The position numbers and the translations under genes are program-made. From Rhodopirellula islandica (GTDB taxonomy: Bacteria; Planctomycetota; Planctomycetia; Pirellulales; Pirellulaceae), in NCBI RefSeq assembly GCF_001027925.1, contig NZ_LECT01000006.1, positions 1 through 64,000 on the forward strand: 64,000 bases of DNA, read 5' to 3'. The notes beneath the pieces were generated by a model. The model was not told where the DNA came from, did no database searches, and saw nothing but the letters and a program-made list of their open reading frames with translations. Position 1 is the first letter of the stretch, and every line of letters begins with the position of its first letter. Shown piece after piece: positions 54,775 through 64,000 of this stretch.

Positions 54775-56066
54775 GCCCGCGACATCTCGATCAAAGTCAT
54801 CACCATGGTCAGTCCATTGAGCACGAAGTGGACAATGATCGGCGGAATCAGCGAACCGGTTTGCCGATACAGATAGCCCAGCCCGAGGGACAAAAAGAAC
54901 AGTGGAATTGGCGCGAGGCCTTGTCCCCAGTGCAGCAATGCGAACACCAAGCTGGCGGCGAAGACGGGCCAGATCGCGGTGGGCGTCCAGTCGTTGGAGT
55001 CCACCTTCAGTGAAACGGCGCTGGAGGCCAGGGATGCCGTTTCATCGGTGGATTCCTCCGCATCCGTGACGCCAAACGCAAATTCGTCTCCGGGCGTTTC
55101 GATTGAAGCGACAGCCGGATCCAGGGATTTTCGAACGATCGCGAGTCGCCAATCGGCCAAGCGTTGCAGCCCACCTTGCAGCAAGCCACGGATCCAGAAC
55201 TCCTCGACCACGGGTGTCACCAGAGCGGTAGTGATGAACAACAGAGCAAAGACGCCATAGTTCGGGCCGGTGTCCGCTTCGTCCGGTTGAAGAGCGTCCA
55301 AGACCGGGTGCGAATAATCCTGCATGATTGAGACCAAGGTCATGATCAACATCGTCGGCGGCAGGATCATCAACGCGGATCGAAAACCGAGACTGATGTC
55401 GCCACGTTGTGGAATCAGGCCAATTCGCGAAATTGCTTCGCGGTGGTTCAAGCACAACATCGCCAGCGTGATCAAGGTCGCCGACAACATCCCCAGCGAA
55501 CTCAATGTCAGTTGCGGGACGGAGAGTCCCGGAGTGGGGGCCGCCTCGGTTTCTTCGACGGGAACTGTTTCTGTTGCCGCCACTTCGTTGACTTGATCCG
55601 TCGTCGGTTCCGACGGATCCGTTGCGACCAAGGGTTCCGAAGACGAATCCAGCAGGACAGCGGTGTCAGTGGCGGTTGGTCGTTCGATCCAGCCGGCAAA
55701 CTGAAACGCACCTTGCAGCAAGGAGGTGCTGAAGATCAACGCCCCGATGAAAACCACGAAGTAGATCACCGACCAAAACGGGAGGTGCCTGGCACGGACC
55801 GGGACAAAGGCTTTTTCACCAAATGGTCGATGCCCGCGATAAAGCATCCGAATCCAACGCGACAGCGAGGTCGCGAAAGCCAACAGAATCAGAATCGACA
55901 AGATTGACAGTGCAATCTCGGTCGGGCCAAGCTCGACCACTTCCGCCGCGTCGACTGCGACCTCGCTCAAGGAAGGTGATTCGGCCGAGTCCGTTGGCAC
56001 GGTCACTTCGCCTTGCGCCAGGAATGAAAACGCCCACCATGACGCCGATGCCAATCCGAAACTCAT
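54771..56066 (-). CDS. CPBP family intramembrane glutamic protease
   Basis: 431 residues with about eight hydrophobic segments. CPBP motifs are complete: EEFWIRGLLQGGLQR (EExxxR), ALLHWGQG (a histidine motif) and HFVLNG (HxxxN). A Glu/Pro/Thr-rich soluble stretch of about 60 residues interrupts the N-terminal third. Related proteins are intramembrane peptidases, some tied to prenyl-protein processing or immunity. Which target applies here is unknown. It is coupled to uvrA downstream and pgsA upstream by ATGA overlaps. Confidence 0.9.
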   Translation of the reverse strand: MSFGLASASWWAFSFLAQGEVTVPTDSAESPSLSEVAVDAAEVVELGPTEIALSILSILILLAFATSLSRWIRMLYRGHRPFGEKAFVPVRARHLPFWSVIYFVVFIGALIFSTSLLQGAFQFAGWIERPTATDTAVLLDSSSEPLVATDPSEPTTDQVNEVAATETVPVEETEAAPTPGLSVPQLTLSSLGMLSATLITLAMLCLNHREAISRIGLIPQRGDISLGFRSALMILPPTMLIMTLVSIMQDYSHPVLDALQPDEADTGPNYGVFALLFITTALVTPVVEEFWIRGLLQGGLQRLADWRLAIVRKSLDPAVASIETPGDEFAFGVTDAEESTDETASLASSAVSLKVDSNDWTPTAIWPVFAASLVFALLHWGQGLAPIPLFFLSLGLGYLYRQTGSLIPPIIVHFVLNGLTMVMTLIEMSRA

Positions 56067-56797
56067 TGGGTTGGGAGTTCGTTGGAAACGGAGCGAAGGT
56101 CAGCGTCATCACCTGACGACGCCGGGTTCGTGCTCGACGGGCCTTGGTTGGCGTCGGGGTTGTTTTCGGAGGGCATGGCTTGCGAAGAATCGGAGGTGGC
56201 GGGGGTGACCGTGGGATCGGCAGGGACTTCGAGGCCCGCTTCGGACTGCATCACACGGGCTGCGATCAGGGTGTAGTCCACACCGGAGTAAACCGTCAGT
56301 CCAATGGCTCCCCAGAGTAAAACCCACGTCGTCCAGCCCAGCCACATCGGCAACGGGGTGACGATGTACGTTAGCAGCACGGCAACAACGGCGGCACATT
56401 GCAGCACCATTTTCCATTTGCCGAGCCAGCTGGCTGAAAAATCGCCTCCAGCACCTTCGATGATGCCTCGCAAACTGGTGACCAGTAGTTCGCGAGCAAT
56501 CACGATCGTGGCCATCCAGGACGCGACTGGGCTGTGGGGGACTTCGACCAACGCAATGAAGGAACCGCAGATGATGATCTTGTCGACGAACGGATCAAAA
56601 ATCCTTCCGAGCTTGGTGACTTGCCCGTATTTGCGAGCCCAATACCCATCCATCCAGTCGGTCGACGCCGCGATCAGAAAGACGATCATGGCCGCCATGT
56701 ACTTGCCCGATGGGATCAACGCCATCACCGCGATCGCCAACACAAAGCGTGCTGTCGTCAGAGCATTGGGGACGTTGTAGATCGAGGGACCAGCCAT
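56063..56797 (-). CDS. pgsA: CDP-diacylglycerol-glycerol-3-phosphate 3-phosphatidyltransferase
   Basis: 244 residues. The CDP-alcohol phosphotransferase signature D-G-x2-A-R-x8-G-x3-D-x3-D is perfect (DGYWAR...GRIFDPFVD). Several membrane helices follow. It makes phosphatidylglycerol phosphate. It has a hydrophilic C-terminal tail of about 55 residues (TPATSDSSQAMPSENNPDAN) beyond the usual end. It is the first gene of the pgsA-CPBP-uvrA operon. Confidence 0.94.
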   Translation of the reverse strand: MAGPSIYNVPNALTTARFVLAIAVMALIPSGKYMAAMIVFLIAASTDWMDGYWARKYGQVTKLGRIFDPFVDKIIICGSFIALVEVPHSPVASWMATIVIARELLVTSLRGIIEGAGGDFSASWLGKWKMVLQCAAVVAVLLTYIVTPLPMWLGWTTWVLLWGAIGLTVYSGVDYTLIAARVMQSEAGLEVPADPTVTPATSDSSQAMPSENNPDANQGPSSTNPASSGDDADLRSVSNELPTQ

Positions 56798-56934
56798 GAG
56801 GCGACCAAAATCAGGGGAAACAAACGAGCAGTTGTGGGGAGGGAACGGTCAGGACGAGAAGTGTCAGATACCTTTTGCCAGGACGGCCCTGCGGGTGCTG
56901 TGCACAACAGGAAGCTCGCACCTCTCTCTGATTG

Positions 56935-58365
56935 TTAAGTCGCTGCGGCCACCAAGTCGTAGCCTTGCGACGCAACGATTTCGCAGGGGCGAATTTGACC
57001 GACTTCCACGGGCGAATCCGGGGCGACTTGCGAAACGTAAATCAGCCCATCAACATCGGGTGCCTCGCTCCGTGTGCGGCCAATGAAGACACCTTCCTGT
57101 TCGGGCATCTCGGCATCGATCAAAACCTCTTCGATTCCACCGACGCGAGAATCATTCCAATCAAACGCGATCTGTTGTTGGAGTTCCATCAAGTCATCAC
57201 GACGTCGCGCGGCCACGGCGGGATCCACTCGATTGGGCAATCTTGCGGCCGGTGTGTCTTCTTCGATGCTGTAAGTGAACACGCCCAGGTTTTCAAATCG
57301 AGATTCCTTGACGAAATCCATCAGCTCGACGAAGTCTTCTTCGGTTTCACCGGGGAATCCCGTGATCATCGTGGTTCGCATCACCAACGAATCAATTCGC
57401 GAGCGAAGTTTTTGAACGATGTCGGTCTGCAGTGCACGCGTGGTTTTGCGGGCCATGCGTTTCAGCATCTTGTCGCTGGCATGCTGAAGTGGCATGTCGA
57501 TGTACGGCACAATTCGCTTGGCCGATGCCAACGTGTCGATCAACGCGTCGTCGATGTACATCGGGTAAAAGTACATCAGCCGAATCCAATCGACCGATTC
57601 GATTTTGTCGAGTTCTTGCAGCAGCTGGTTCAGGCGAGGTTCGCCGTAGCGGTCCATGCCGTAGTAGGTGGTGTCTTGCGCCACGACCACAATCTCTCGA
57701 ACGCCGCTGTCACCCAATCGTTTGGCTTCGTCGATGATCTGTTCAATTGGTTTGCTGAAGTGTTTGCCACGCATCTTGGGGATCGCGCAGAACGTGCACA
57801 GCCGATCGCAGCCTTCGCTGATCTTCAGGTAGGCAAAGTGACGCGGGGTGACGGCCGATCGCATCGCATCGCTGAGCGGATTGACCGCGGCGGGTTTGAA
57901 GATCGTGCGTTGTTCTTGCAGTCCCGAATAGAGTTCGTCAACGACCGAAACGATGTCGTTGCGACCGAACACGCCGACCAACGCGTCGATGTCGGGACGA
58001 GCCTCCAGCAGTTTGTCTTGTTGCCGTTCCGCCAAGCAGCCCGTGACGACGACGTTGCGAAGTTTGCCATCCCGTTTGAGCGCCAGCATCTCATCGATGG
58101 CGGCCATGGATTCGTCACGCGCCGAGTCGATGAACCCGCAGGTGTTGACCACAACGAAGTCGGCACCGTCGACCGAATCGACCATCCGGTACCCGTCGGC
58201 GTCGAGACGACCGAGCATTTGTTCGGTGTCGACGAGGTTCTTGGGGCAGCCCAATGAAACGACCGCGTACCGCCCCCGCGGTTTTCCCGTTTCAGGATCG
58301 ATCAGCGGGTCTGTCCCCGGTGAAGCGACCGTCACGTTGTTCTGCGGGAGGATGGGAAGTTGCAT
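56935..58365 (-). CDS. rimO: Ribosomal protein S12 methylthiotransferase
   Basis: 476 residues from the ATG at 58365 (a TTG at 58368 is the other option). Domains: the N-terminal UPF0004 part with [13 protein letters not shown], a radical SAM centre with [17 protein letters not shown] (C-x3-C-x2-C), and a C-terminal TRAM domain. RimO adds a methylthio group to Asp88 of S12. The VSLGCPKN and KMRGKH features fit RimO rather than MiaB. It stands alone on the minus strand, 138 bp upstream of pgsA. Confidence 0.94.
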   Translation of the reverse strand: MQLPILPQNNVTVASPGTDPLIDPETGKPRGRYAVVSLGCPKNLVDTEQMLGRLDADGYRMVDSVDGADFVVVNTCGFIDSARDESMAAIDEMLALKRDGKLRNVVVTGCLAERQQDKLLEARPDIDALVGVFGRNDIVSVVDELYSGLQEQRTIFKPAAVNPLSDAMRSAVTPRHFAYLKISEGCDRLCTFCAIPKMRGKHFSKPIEQIIDEAKRLGDSGVREIVVVAQDTTYYGMDRYGEPRLNQLLQELDKIESVDWIRLMYFYPMYIDDALIDTLASAKRIVPYIDMPLQHASDKMLKRMARKTTRALQTDIVQKLRSRIDSLVMRTTMITGFPGETEEDFVELMDFVKESRFENLGVFTYSIEEDTPAARLPNRVDPAVAARRRDDLMELQQQIAFDWNDSRVGGIEEVLIDAEMPEQEGVFIGRTRSEAPDVDGLIYVSQVAPDSPVEVGQIRPCEIVASQGYDLVAAAT

Positions 58366-58700
58366 CAAACGAATTCAGAAACGAGGGATGAGTGGCAAAA
58401 TGCCCGGGAAATCAGCATCGAGGATAGTTCGTGCCTGTTCACGGCAAGCACTTCATTAGAACACAAACCACCGTTTTCGCAATTTGCAAACGCGTCCAAT
58501 CGCTGACGGCGGTGCCCGGCCGAATGAAGGCGAGTGGCGTCCTCCCTCCAGAGCCCGTGGCGTGCCGATGCGCTCGCGAAATTCAGTGGGCCGACGAAAA
58601 CCGTCGCACTCGCAAAAAACGGCTCCCTTGCGTGAATTAGTCGGCAAATTCACAATCGTCAGCCCGATTGATTTTTTCCACCTTCGCAAGTGCATTTGCC
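58366..58700. other. 335-bp divergent spacer between rimO and lysS
   Basis: Both promoters must be here. I see no T-box, riboswitch or tRNA-like fold by eye and no repeat of the window's families. Short frames here have no ribosome site. Confidence 0.5.
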
Positions 58701-60272
58701 GTGACCGCTACGCCTTCCAAAGCCGACGACCTTGATTTGACCGACCCGCACGCGGCTCGTCGGCACAAACTGGAAGAAATCACCGCCAAAGGCATCGATC
58801 CCTGGGGGCAGCGTTTTGACGACCGTTTGTTGGTCAGCGAGTGCCGCGATCGCATTCCAACGATCCTGTGGCAGCCCAAGGAAGGCGAAGCGATCGCCCT
58901 GCCCGACGTCGAAAGCGATGACGTCGATTACCGCCAATGGAAAGCCGACAATGGCCCCGGAGAGGAAATTGGGCCGATTGTTCGTGTTGCCGGGCGGATC
59001 CAACTGTCGCGGCCGACGGGCAAGTTGATCTTCATGAACATCCGCGACTGGACGGGCGACATCCAGATCTTTGTCGGCAAGAAACAGGTCGGTGATGAAA
59101 ACTTCGAATTGGCCAAGCTGTTTGACCTGGGCGATTTGATCGGTGTCCAAGGTCGACTGGGCCGCACCAACACGGGCGAGCTGACCGTGTTCGCGGAAGA
59201 AATGTTTCTGCTGACTAAAATGTTGGAAGTCCCGCCGGAAAAGCACGCCGGGATGACCAATCAAGACCTCCGTCAACGCATGCGTTATGCCGACTTGGCG
59301 TTCAACGATGGCGTGATGCAAACGTTCCTGGATCGAACCAAAATCATCAAGAGCATTCGCTCGACGCTGGATGATCAAGGGTTCTGCGAAGTCGAAGGAC
59401 CCACGCTGCACACCGTTCCCGGTGGTGCCGCTGCTCGTCCGTTCGAAACGCATCACAACGCTTTGGACATGAAGTTGACCATGCGGATCGCATTGGAGTT
59501 GCACCTCAAGCGATTGATGGTCGGTGGGATGGAACGCGTTTACGAACTGGGGCGCGTCTATCGCAACGAAGGATTGTCGCCACGGCACAACCCAGAGTTC
59601 ACGATGCTGGAAACCTACCAGGCGTACGGCAACTACGAATCCATGATGGATCTGACGGAGAAGATCATCTGCGACGCGATCGAAAAGATCGGCGGTGGAT
59701 TCAAGCGTGAATACAACGGCACGATGTTGGACTTCACGCCGCCGTTCCAGCGTGCGACTTATGCGGAGTTGTTCCAAAAAGCCACCGGCATCGATCCCGC
59801 CGACGAAGACGCGGTCAAGGAATACGCCAAGAGTCTGAAGCTGACCATCGATGGCAAGCATCCCGACGTGATCCGCAATGAGATCTTCGAAGAGAAGGTC
59901 GAAGATTCGCTGCAAGGTCCGATCTTCGTGACCGATTACCCCGCCAGCATCTGCCCGTTGACGAAACGCAAAAAAGACAACCCCGAAATCGCCGAGCGAT
60001 TCGAGATGTTCATTTGTGGGATGGAATTGGCCAACGCTTACACCGAGCTGAACGATCCCGATCTGCAAGAAGAGTTGTTCAAGACTCAGCTTGAAGGTCA
60101 GGACGACGAAGACTCGATGGCCAAGATGGACCACGACTTCGTCCGCGCGTTGCGTTATGGCATGCCGCCCGCTGGTGGGCTGGGGATCGGCATCGATCGC
60201 TTGGTGATGGTTCTGACGAACCAGAAATCCATCCGGGACGTGATCCTGTTCCCCGTGCTTCGTCCCGAGTGA
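58701..60272 (+). CDS. lysS: Lysyl-tRNA synthetase (class II)
   Basis: I choose the GTG at 58701 (523 residues). The frame opens with a TTG at 58668. The N-terminal OB-fold anticodon-binding domain contains IVRVAGRIQLSRPTGKLIF. Class II motif 2 is YRNEGLSPRHNPEFTMLE and motif 3 is GGLGIGIDRLVM. It charges tRNA-Lys with lysine. The gene is convergent with the DUF5989 gene, 50 bp away. Confidence 0.96.
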   Translation: MTATPSKADDLDLTDPHAARRHKLEEITAKGIDPWGQRFDDRLLVSECRDRIPTILWQPKEGEAIALPDVESDDVDYRQWKADNGPGEEIGPIVRVAGRIQLSRPTGKLIFMNIRDWTGDIQIFVGKKQVGDENFELAKLFDLGDLIGVQGRLGRTNTGELTVFAEEMFLLTKMLEVPPEKHAGMTNQDLRQRMRYADLAFNDGVMQTFLDRTKIIKSIRSTLDDQGFCEVEGPTLHTVPGGAAARPFETHHNALDMKLTMRIALELHLKRLMVGGMERVYELGRVYRNEGLSPRHNPEFTMLETYQAYGNYESMMDLTEKIICDAIEKIGGGFKREYNGTMLDFTPPFQRATYAELFQKATGIDPADEDAVKEYAKSLKLTIDGKHPDVIRNEIFEEKVEDSLQGPIFVTDYPASICPLTKRKKDNPEIAERFEMFICGMELANAYTELNDPDLQEELFKTQLEGQDDEDSMAKMDHDFVRALRYGMPPAGGLGIGIDRLVMVLTNQKSIRDVILFPVLRPE

Positions 60273-60322
60273 CTCGCTGATTGACCCACTGATTGAAAAC
60301 GGGGCGACCGCTTCTCACTGAA

Positions 60323-60541
60323 TCAAAACAGTGTGTAAATGAACGGTGCCGCCCCGCTGCTGGCCATGATGCTGAGCAATCCCACCAGCAGCAGTGATCC
60401 GATCAGTGGGATCAGCCACCACTTCTTGTTTTCACGCAGGAACATCGCGAATTCTCGTAGCAGGCCAATGTCCTGCTGTTCCGATTCACGCTCGAAATCG
60501 TTGGGAGGTGTGGGCTCGGAGGGGGTCTTTGGATCGGGCAT
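60323..60541 (-). CDS. DUF5989 family small membrane protein
   Basis: The ATG at 60541 gives 72 residues, eight bases after the SxtJ stop. The conserved pattern REFAMFLRENKKWWLIP, then a single membrane helix, ends with SGAAPFIYTLF, which is typical of DUF5989. It is always found next to SxtJ and a NodU/CmcH-type carbamoyltransferase. The function is unknown, probably membrane association of the carbamoyltransferase complex. Confidence 0.88.
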   Translation of the reverse strand: MPDPKTPSEPTPPNDFERESEQQDIGLLREFAMFLRENKKWWLIPLIGSLLLVGLLSIMASSGAAPFIYTLF

Positions 60542-60548
60542 GTGGAAG

Positions 60549-60956
60549 CTAGAACTGCTTGAAGTACTGGTCGGGCGTGGGCGTTGATTGGCGGTCATTC
60601 CAGTTGCTGGAGCGGCCTTCTTGTTGGAGGTTCAATGGGTCGTGGCCCGTCGTTCTCAACATCAGAGCGATGGGCGTCAGGACGAAAAAGTAGATCGTTC
60701 CGAGCAGCAGATGGCCAACACAAAAAGCAATTGGATAGGTCGCGTGTTGCCAGCCCCGAATGATTGGTTGCTGGGATGTTGGCCAAGCATAGTAAACAGT
60801 GACGACGACGAGTCCCGTCACCAGCAAGGCGGAATTGAGCCAGTGTCCAAAGTCGCTGATTAAAAACGAAGCGATGATCAGGAGCAGGCCCAGCGATAGC
60901 CCGAACCAGCGACGCATGGACGGCGATGGGGGCGCCTGGAGATCGATTAGCGGCAT
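60549..60956 (-). CDS. SxtJ family membrane protein
   Basis: 135 residues starting 11 bp after the carbamoyltransferase stop. Two to three hydrophobic segments (FGLSLGLLLIIASFLIS, ALLVTGLVVVTVYYAW, YPIAFCVGHLLLGTIYFFVL) and a basic start are typical of SxtJ. SxtJ accompanies carbamoyltransferases. Its exact task is unknown. Confidence 0.85.
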   Translation of the reverse strand: MPLIDLQAPPSPSMRRWFGLSLGLLLIIASFLISDFGHWLNSALLVTGLVVVTVYYAWPTSQQPIIRGWQHATYPIAFCVGHLLLGTIYFFVLTPIALMLRTTGHDPLNLQQEGRSSNWNDRQSTPTPDQYFKQF

Positions 60957-60966
60957 GGTGTTGGGA

Positions 60967-62796
60967 TCAATCGGGAGCCAGGTTGGAAAGGTAAGTTTGA
61001 CTGGAGGCGAACGCACTCTCAGGCTGTTCCTCGCGGAGCATCAGGTGATTGCCCACCACCAAGGCGTCCATTTGGGTCGCCATGAAGCACCGGTAGGCGT
61101 CCGCCGCCGTTCGCACGATAGGTTCCCCTCGCACGTTGAAGCTGGTGTTGATCAGTGCTGGGCAGCCGGTTTGCTCATGGAATTCCTTGAGCAAGGAATG
61201 AAATCGAGTTTGACGATTTTTGCTGACGGTCTGAACTCGAGCCGAATGATCCAGGTGGGTGATGGCGGGCAAGTCACTTCTGACTTGGCGCACGCGTTGG
61301 ATGCCTTCGACGGGAGTGGTCGGTTCTTTTCGGAGAGACGGCAAGACGTCAAACGTGAACAGCATGTAGGGGCTGGATGCACCCTGTTTGATCTCGAAGC
61401 AGTCGCTAGCACATTCTTCCAAAACAGAAGGAGCGAATGGTCGGAATGACTCTCGGTATTTGATCTTGAGGTTCATCGTCGACTGCATCTCTGTGTTGCG
61501 AGGGTCGCCCAAGATGCTGCGGTTTCCAAGCGATCGCGGGCCGAACTCCATGCGTCCCTGGACCCAGCCGACCACCTTGCCGTCTGCCAGCAACCCTGCG
61601 ACACGTTGGTCGAGTTCGGACGCGTGGTTGAATGTCTGAACAACGGCACCTGACCGAATCAACGAAGCAACTTCGCTGGATTCGTCGATGGGTGGCCCCA
61701 GCAAGGAACCATGCTGGGCGTCCTGAGGATTGGCTGTTCGCGAGTTCCCCAATAGTTGGTGCCAGATCAGCCAGGCGACACCCAGAGCGCCGCCGGCGTC
61801 CCCGGACGCCGGTTGAACCCAGACGTTTTCGAACGGTCCTTCCCGCAGCAGTCGTCCGTTGGAAACGCAGTTGAGAGCAACGCCGCCGGCCAGGCAAAGT
61901 GAATCACTCCCGGTTTGACGATGGACATGGGATGCGAGTTTTAGGATCACTTCTTCCGTGACAACTTGGATGCTTGCTGCGATGTCCATGTCGACTTGTC
62001 GGACCAGGGACTCTGGGGCTCGGCGTGAGACGCCCAGCAGACGTTCCAGTTTTTTATCGGTCATCCGAAGCGTATGAGCGAACGAGAAGTAATTCATGTT
62101 CAGTTCATAGCTTCCGTCGTCGTTGACGCGAATCAATTCTTTGCGAATGACGTCCGCAAACGTCGGTTCGCCATAGGGGGCGAGCCCCATCAATTTGTAT
62201 TCGCCTGAATTGACTCGGAAGCCACAGAAGTAGGTGAACGCCGAATACAGCAAGCCCAGCGAATGGGGGAATCGAATGTCTTGTTTCAGCTCGATCTTTT
62301 CTCGGGTTCCGATTCCCCAGCTGGTGGTCGTCCATTCGCCGACACCGTCCACCGTGAGGATTGCTGCTTCGTCAAATGGGCTGGGGTAAAAAGCACTCGC
62401 CGCGTGCGATTCGTGGTGTTCGCAAAACACAATCCGGCGTTTGGTTTTGCCGCCAAGATGCTTTCGAATCTCGCGAGGAAGGTGCAGTTTGAGATGCAGC
62501 CAGGGTGGCATCGCTCGGGCGAACGACGCGTAGCCGCGTGGAGCATACGCCAAGTAGGTTTCCAGCAACCTTTCAAATTTCAGCAATGGCTTTTCGTAGA
62601 ACCCGACATAGTCGATGTCGGAGACGCTGGCCCCGATTGACTCCAGGCAGCCTGCCAGTGCCTCGCTGGGAAATGCCGCGTCATGCTTCTTCCTTGTGAA
62701 GCGTTCCTCGCTTGCAGCAGCGACCACCGCCCCATCGTTGATCAGTGCGACGGCGGAATCGTGGTAGTAAGCAGAGACGCCAAGGATGAGTGTCAT
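60967..62796 (-). CDS. NodU/CmcH-type carbamoyltransferase
   Basis: 609 residues. N-terminal Kae1-like ATPase/carbamoyl-adenylate domain with LGVSAYYHDSAVALI and the metal-binding FCEHHESHAASAF. The C-terminal YrdC-like domain includes RMEFGPRSLGNRSI and PALINTSFNVRGEP. These enzymes transfer a carbamoyl group from carbamoyl phosphate to hydroxyl groups of sugars or secondary metabolites. With SxtJ and DUF5989 it forms a conserved three-gene module. No glycosyltransferase or biosynthesis cluster is adjacent, so the acceptor is unknown. Confidence 0.95.
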   Translation of the reverse strand: MTLILGVSAYYHDSAVALINDGAVVAAASEERFTRKKHDAAFPSEALAGCLESIGASVSDIDYVGFYEKPLLKFERLLETYLAYAPRGYASFARAMPPWLHLKLHLPREIRKHLGGKTKRRIVFCEHHESHAASAFYPSPFDEAAILTVDGVGEWTTTSWGIGTREKIELKQDIRFPHSLGLLYSAFTYFCGFRVNSGEYKLMGLAPYGEPTFADVIRKELIRVNDDGSYELNMNYFSFAHTLRMTDKKLERLLGVSRRAPESLVRQVDMDIAASIQVVTEEVILKLASHVHRQTGSDSLCLAGGVALNCVSNGRLLREGPFENVWVQPASGDAGGALGVAWLIWHQLLGNSRTANPQDAQHGSLLGPPIDESSEVASLIRSGAVVQTFNHASELDQRVAGLLADGKVVGWVQGRMEFGPRSLGNRSILGDPRNTEMQSTMNLKIKYRESFRPFAPSVLEECASDCFEIKQGASSPYMLFTFDVLPSLRKEPTTPVEGIQRVRQVRSDLPAITHLDHSARVQTVSKNRQTRFHSLLKEFHEQTGCPALINTSFNVRGEPIVRTAADAYRCFMATQMDALVVGNHLMLREEQPESAFASSQTYLSNLAPD

Positions 62797-62971
62797 GGCA
62801 GCCGTCTAGCCAGGTCGTTTGCCCGTGAGTTGACCACTTGTTGGTGTCCCTTGTGGGGCAGATGAGTCATGTTTCCTGGCTGCGAAGCAGCGACACCAAA
62901 ATAAAAGGGCAACACACATGCACCGTGTGGGCGTCCGCTCCAGTTGCACGTCGGAACCGTGCCCCACGCCA

Positions 62972-63020
62972 GGCGGCAAAAATGCCGCCCTGACTGCTTC
63001 GCACAAACCGTTTTTGTGCA
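62972..63020. repeat. Two adjacent hairpins between thrC and the carbamoyltransferase gene
   Basis: GGCGGCA (62972-62978) pairs with TGCCGCC (62983-62989) around AAAA. GCACAAA pairs with TTTGTGC near 63001-63019. The first has AAAA in its loop on the plus strand and no T-run outside. It may help end the thrC transcript on the minus strand, but the support is only structural. Confidence 0.5.
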
Positions 63021-63055
63021 GGCCTGCTTCAAGACAAGCTCGCCTTGCGAATGGA

Positions 63056-64000
63056 TCAGCCGTTGTGTTGTTCCAGGCGGCGAGCGATCTCGTCTTTGAC
63101 AGCGTTGGCGTCCGCGGGCAGGTGAACTGCTGGGTTGGCATGTTTGCTGTCGATGCCTTCGAGCGTTGACTCGTGATAGCCGACTTTGAAGTCGGTGAAC
63201 TTCAACCCGTGAGCGGTGCTGATCACAACGGTCTTGTCTTTCGAGGAGATCTCACCTCGATCGATCAATTTTTTCAGCACAGCCAAGGCGACACCGGTGT
63301 GCGGGCACGTGAACATCCCGGTCAAGTCGGCGGACGCCGACGCTTCGGCGAGTTCGTTTTCAGTGGCTTGCTCGACAATGCCATTGGTTTCTTGGACGGC
63401 TTTGACCGCTTTGGCGTAGCTGACCGGATCGCCGATTCGAATCGCGTTGGCCAGCGTGTCTTGAGCGGTGACGCTGACTTTTTCCGCGAAGCCGTTTTTG
63501 TAAGCGGTGTAGAACGGGTTGGCGCGTTCGGCTTGGGCGGCGACCAAGCGTGGCATGCGGTTGATCAACCCCAGGTCCAGCATCAGCTTGAAACCCTTGT
63601 AGAGGGCACTGATGTTTCCGAGGTTGCCAACCGGGATGATGATCCAGTCCGGAACTTCCCATTCAAATTGGCGAACCAATTCGATGCCGACCGTTTTTTG
63701 GCCTTCGATGCGAAGGCTGTTCATCGAGTTGGCGAGGTAGATCGAATTGTCCTGCGTGACCTCTTGGACAATCTTCATGCAGCCGTCGAAGTCGGTGTCG
63801 AGTGCCAGCACGTGGGCGCCATTGGCGACGGGTTGGATCAGCTGCGCGGTGCTGACTTTTCCAGCGGGCAAGAAGATCACCGCGGGGATGCCCGCGTAGG
63901 CGGCGTAAGCGGCCAATGCCGCGCTCGTGTCACCGGTGCTGGCGCAGGCCACGGCTTTGACGCTGCTGCCTTGGGCCATCATTTGTTTGACGACGCTGAC
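63056..64000 (-). CDS. thrC: Threonine synthase, truncated by the window edge
   Basis: The frame runs to base 64000, so the N-terminus is missing. The visible residues include [20 protein letters not shown], a phosphate-cradle motif of fold-type II PLP enzymes, and [14 protein letters not shown], another cofactor-side loop. The C-terminal end [14 protein letters not shown] is standard. It converts O-phosphohomoserine to threonine. The PLP lysine would lie beyond the edge. Confidence 0.92.
   Translation of the reverse strand, partial: VSVVKQMMAQGSSVKAVACASTGDTSAALAAYAAYAGIPAVIFLPAGKVSTAQLIQPVANGAHVLALDTDFDGCMKIVQEVTQDNSIYLANSMNSLRIEGQKTVGIELVRQFEWEVPDWIIIPVGNLGNISALYKGFKLMLDLGLINRMPRLVAAQAERANPFYTAYKNGFAEKVSVTAQDTLANAIRIGDPVSYAKAVKAVQETNGIVEQATENELAEASASADLTGMFTCPHTGVALAVLKKLIDRGEISSKDKTVVISTAHGLKFTDFKVGYHESTLEGIDSKHANPAVHLPADANAVKDEIARRLEQHNG

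Noticed and set aside
56932-58257. 441-residue plus-strand frame opposite rimO
   Set aside because: Antisense shadow of a conserved radical SAM gene.
58659-60134. 491-residue minus-strand frame opposite lysS
   Set aside because: Shadow of a highly conserved synthetase gene; composition reflects the reverse of lysS codons.

Overview
The window looks like chromosome from a Rhodopirellula-type planctomycete. The evidence is two DUF1559 prepilin-like proteins, each followed by a small lipoprotein gene; a CRTAC1-type FG-GAP lipoprotein; a PknB-like kinase; a Tat-exported Gfo/Idh/MocA protein; a tandem clpP pair; a carbamoyltransferase-SxtJ-DUF5989 trio; moderate-to-high GC; and gene ends that often overlap by ATGA. 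Several spacers are filled with small palindromic repeats. No plasmid, phage or complete insertion sequence was seen.

Layout. 0.2-4.8 kb: minus-strand operon of an FG-GAP lipoprotein, a LolD-type ABC ATPase and a DUF58 protein. 5.5-9.3 kb: two DUF1559/lipoprotein cassettes. 9.6-18.7 kb: YdcF-like protein, SGNH hydrolase, B12-radical SAM enzyme with a membrane protein, Ser/Thr kinase overlapping a DUF4432 sugar-epimerase-like gene, and a divergent two-domain cupin. 19.0-24.3 kb: tRNA-Leu(CAG), a very long secretin without other secretion genes, and a lipoprotein. 24.7-29.4 kb: oxidoreductase, a histidine-phosphatase-fold protein that has lost its catalytic residues, coupled to rpe, and a second SGNH protein. 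29.7-33.0 kb: clpP pair, a spacer with a 23-bp-arm inverted repeat and a tRNA-like gene with an abnormal anticodon arm, then argH. 33.1-40.0 kb: a 984-residue exported protein of unknown function, a PQQ-type propeller and two GNAT-type genes.

40.0-47.1 kb holds minus-strand coupled sets: membrane protein, HTTM-like protein and alpha/beta hydrolase; gatB; then SDR, enolase-superfamily and alpha/beta hydrolase genes. 47.5-52.25 kb is the most unusual part. A decayed RHS gene has left an open reading frame for the RHS core plus a 165-residue tip. It is translationally coupled to an exported single-chain aspartic-protease-like protein with two D-S/T-G motifs. Then come four copies of a GC-rich element, two of them inside a larger (about 627 bp) tandem duplication, and a small exported protein with an in-frame 9-bp repeat. 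52.3-64 kb is mostly housekeeping: pgsA, a CPBP protease and uvrA (all ATGA-coupled), rimO, lysS, the carbamoyltransferase module, and thrC running off the right edge.

All assignments come from reading motifs and layout. No database search was run. Starts were moved downstream of the longest reading frame where a signal peptide, ribosome site, stop overlap or family length supported it.
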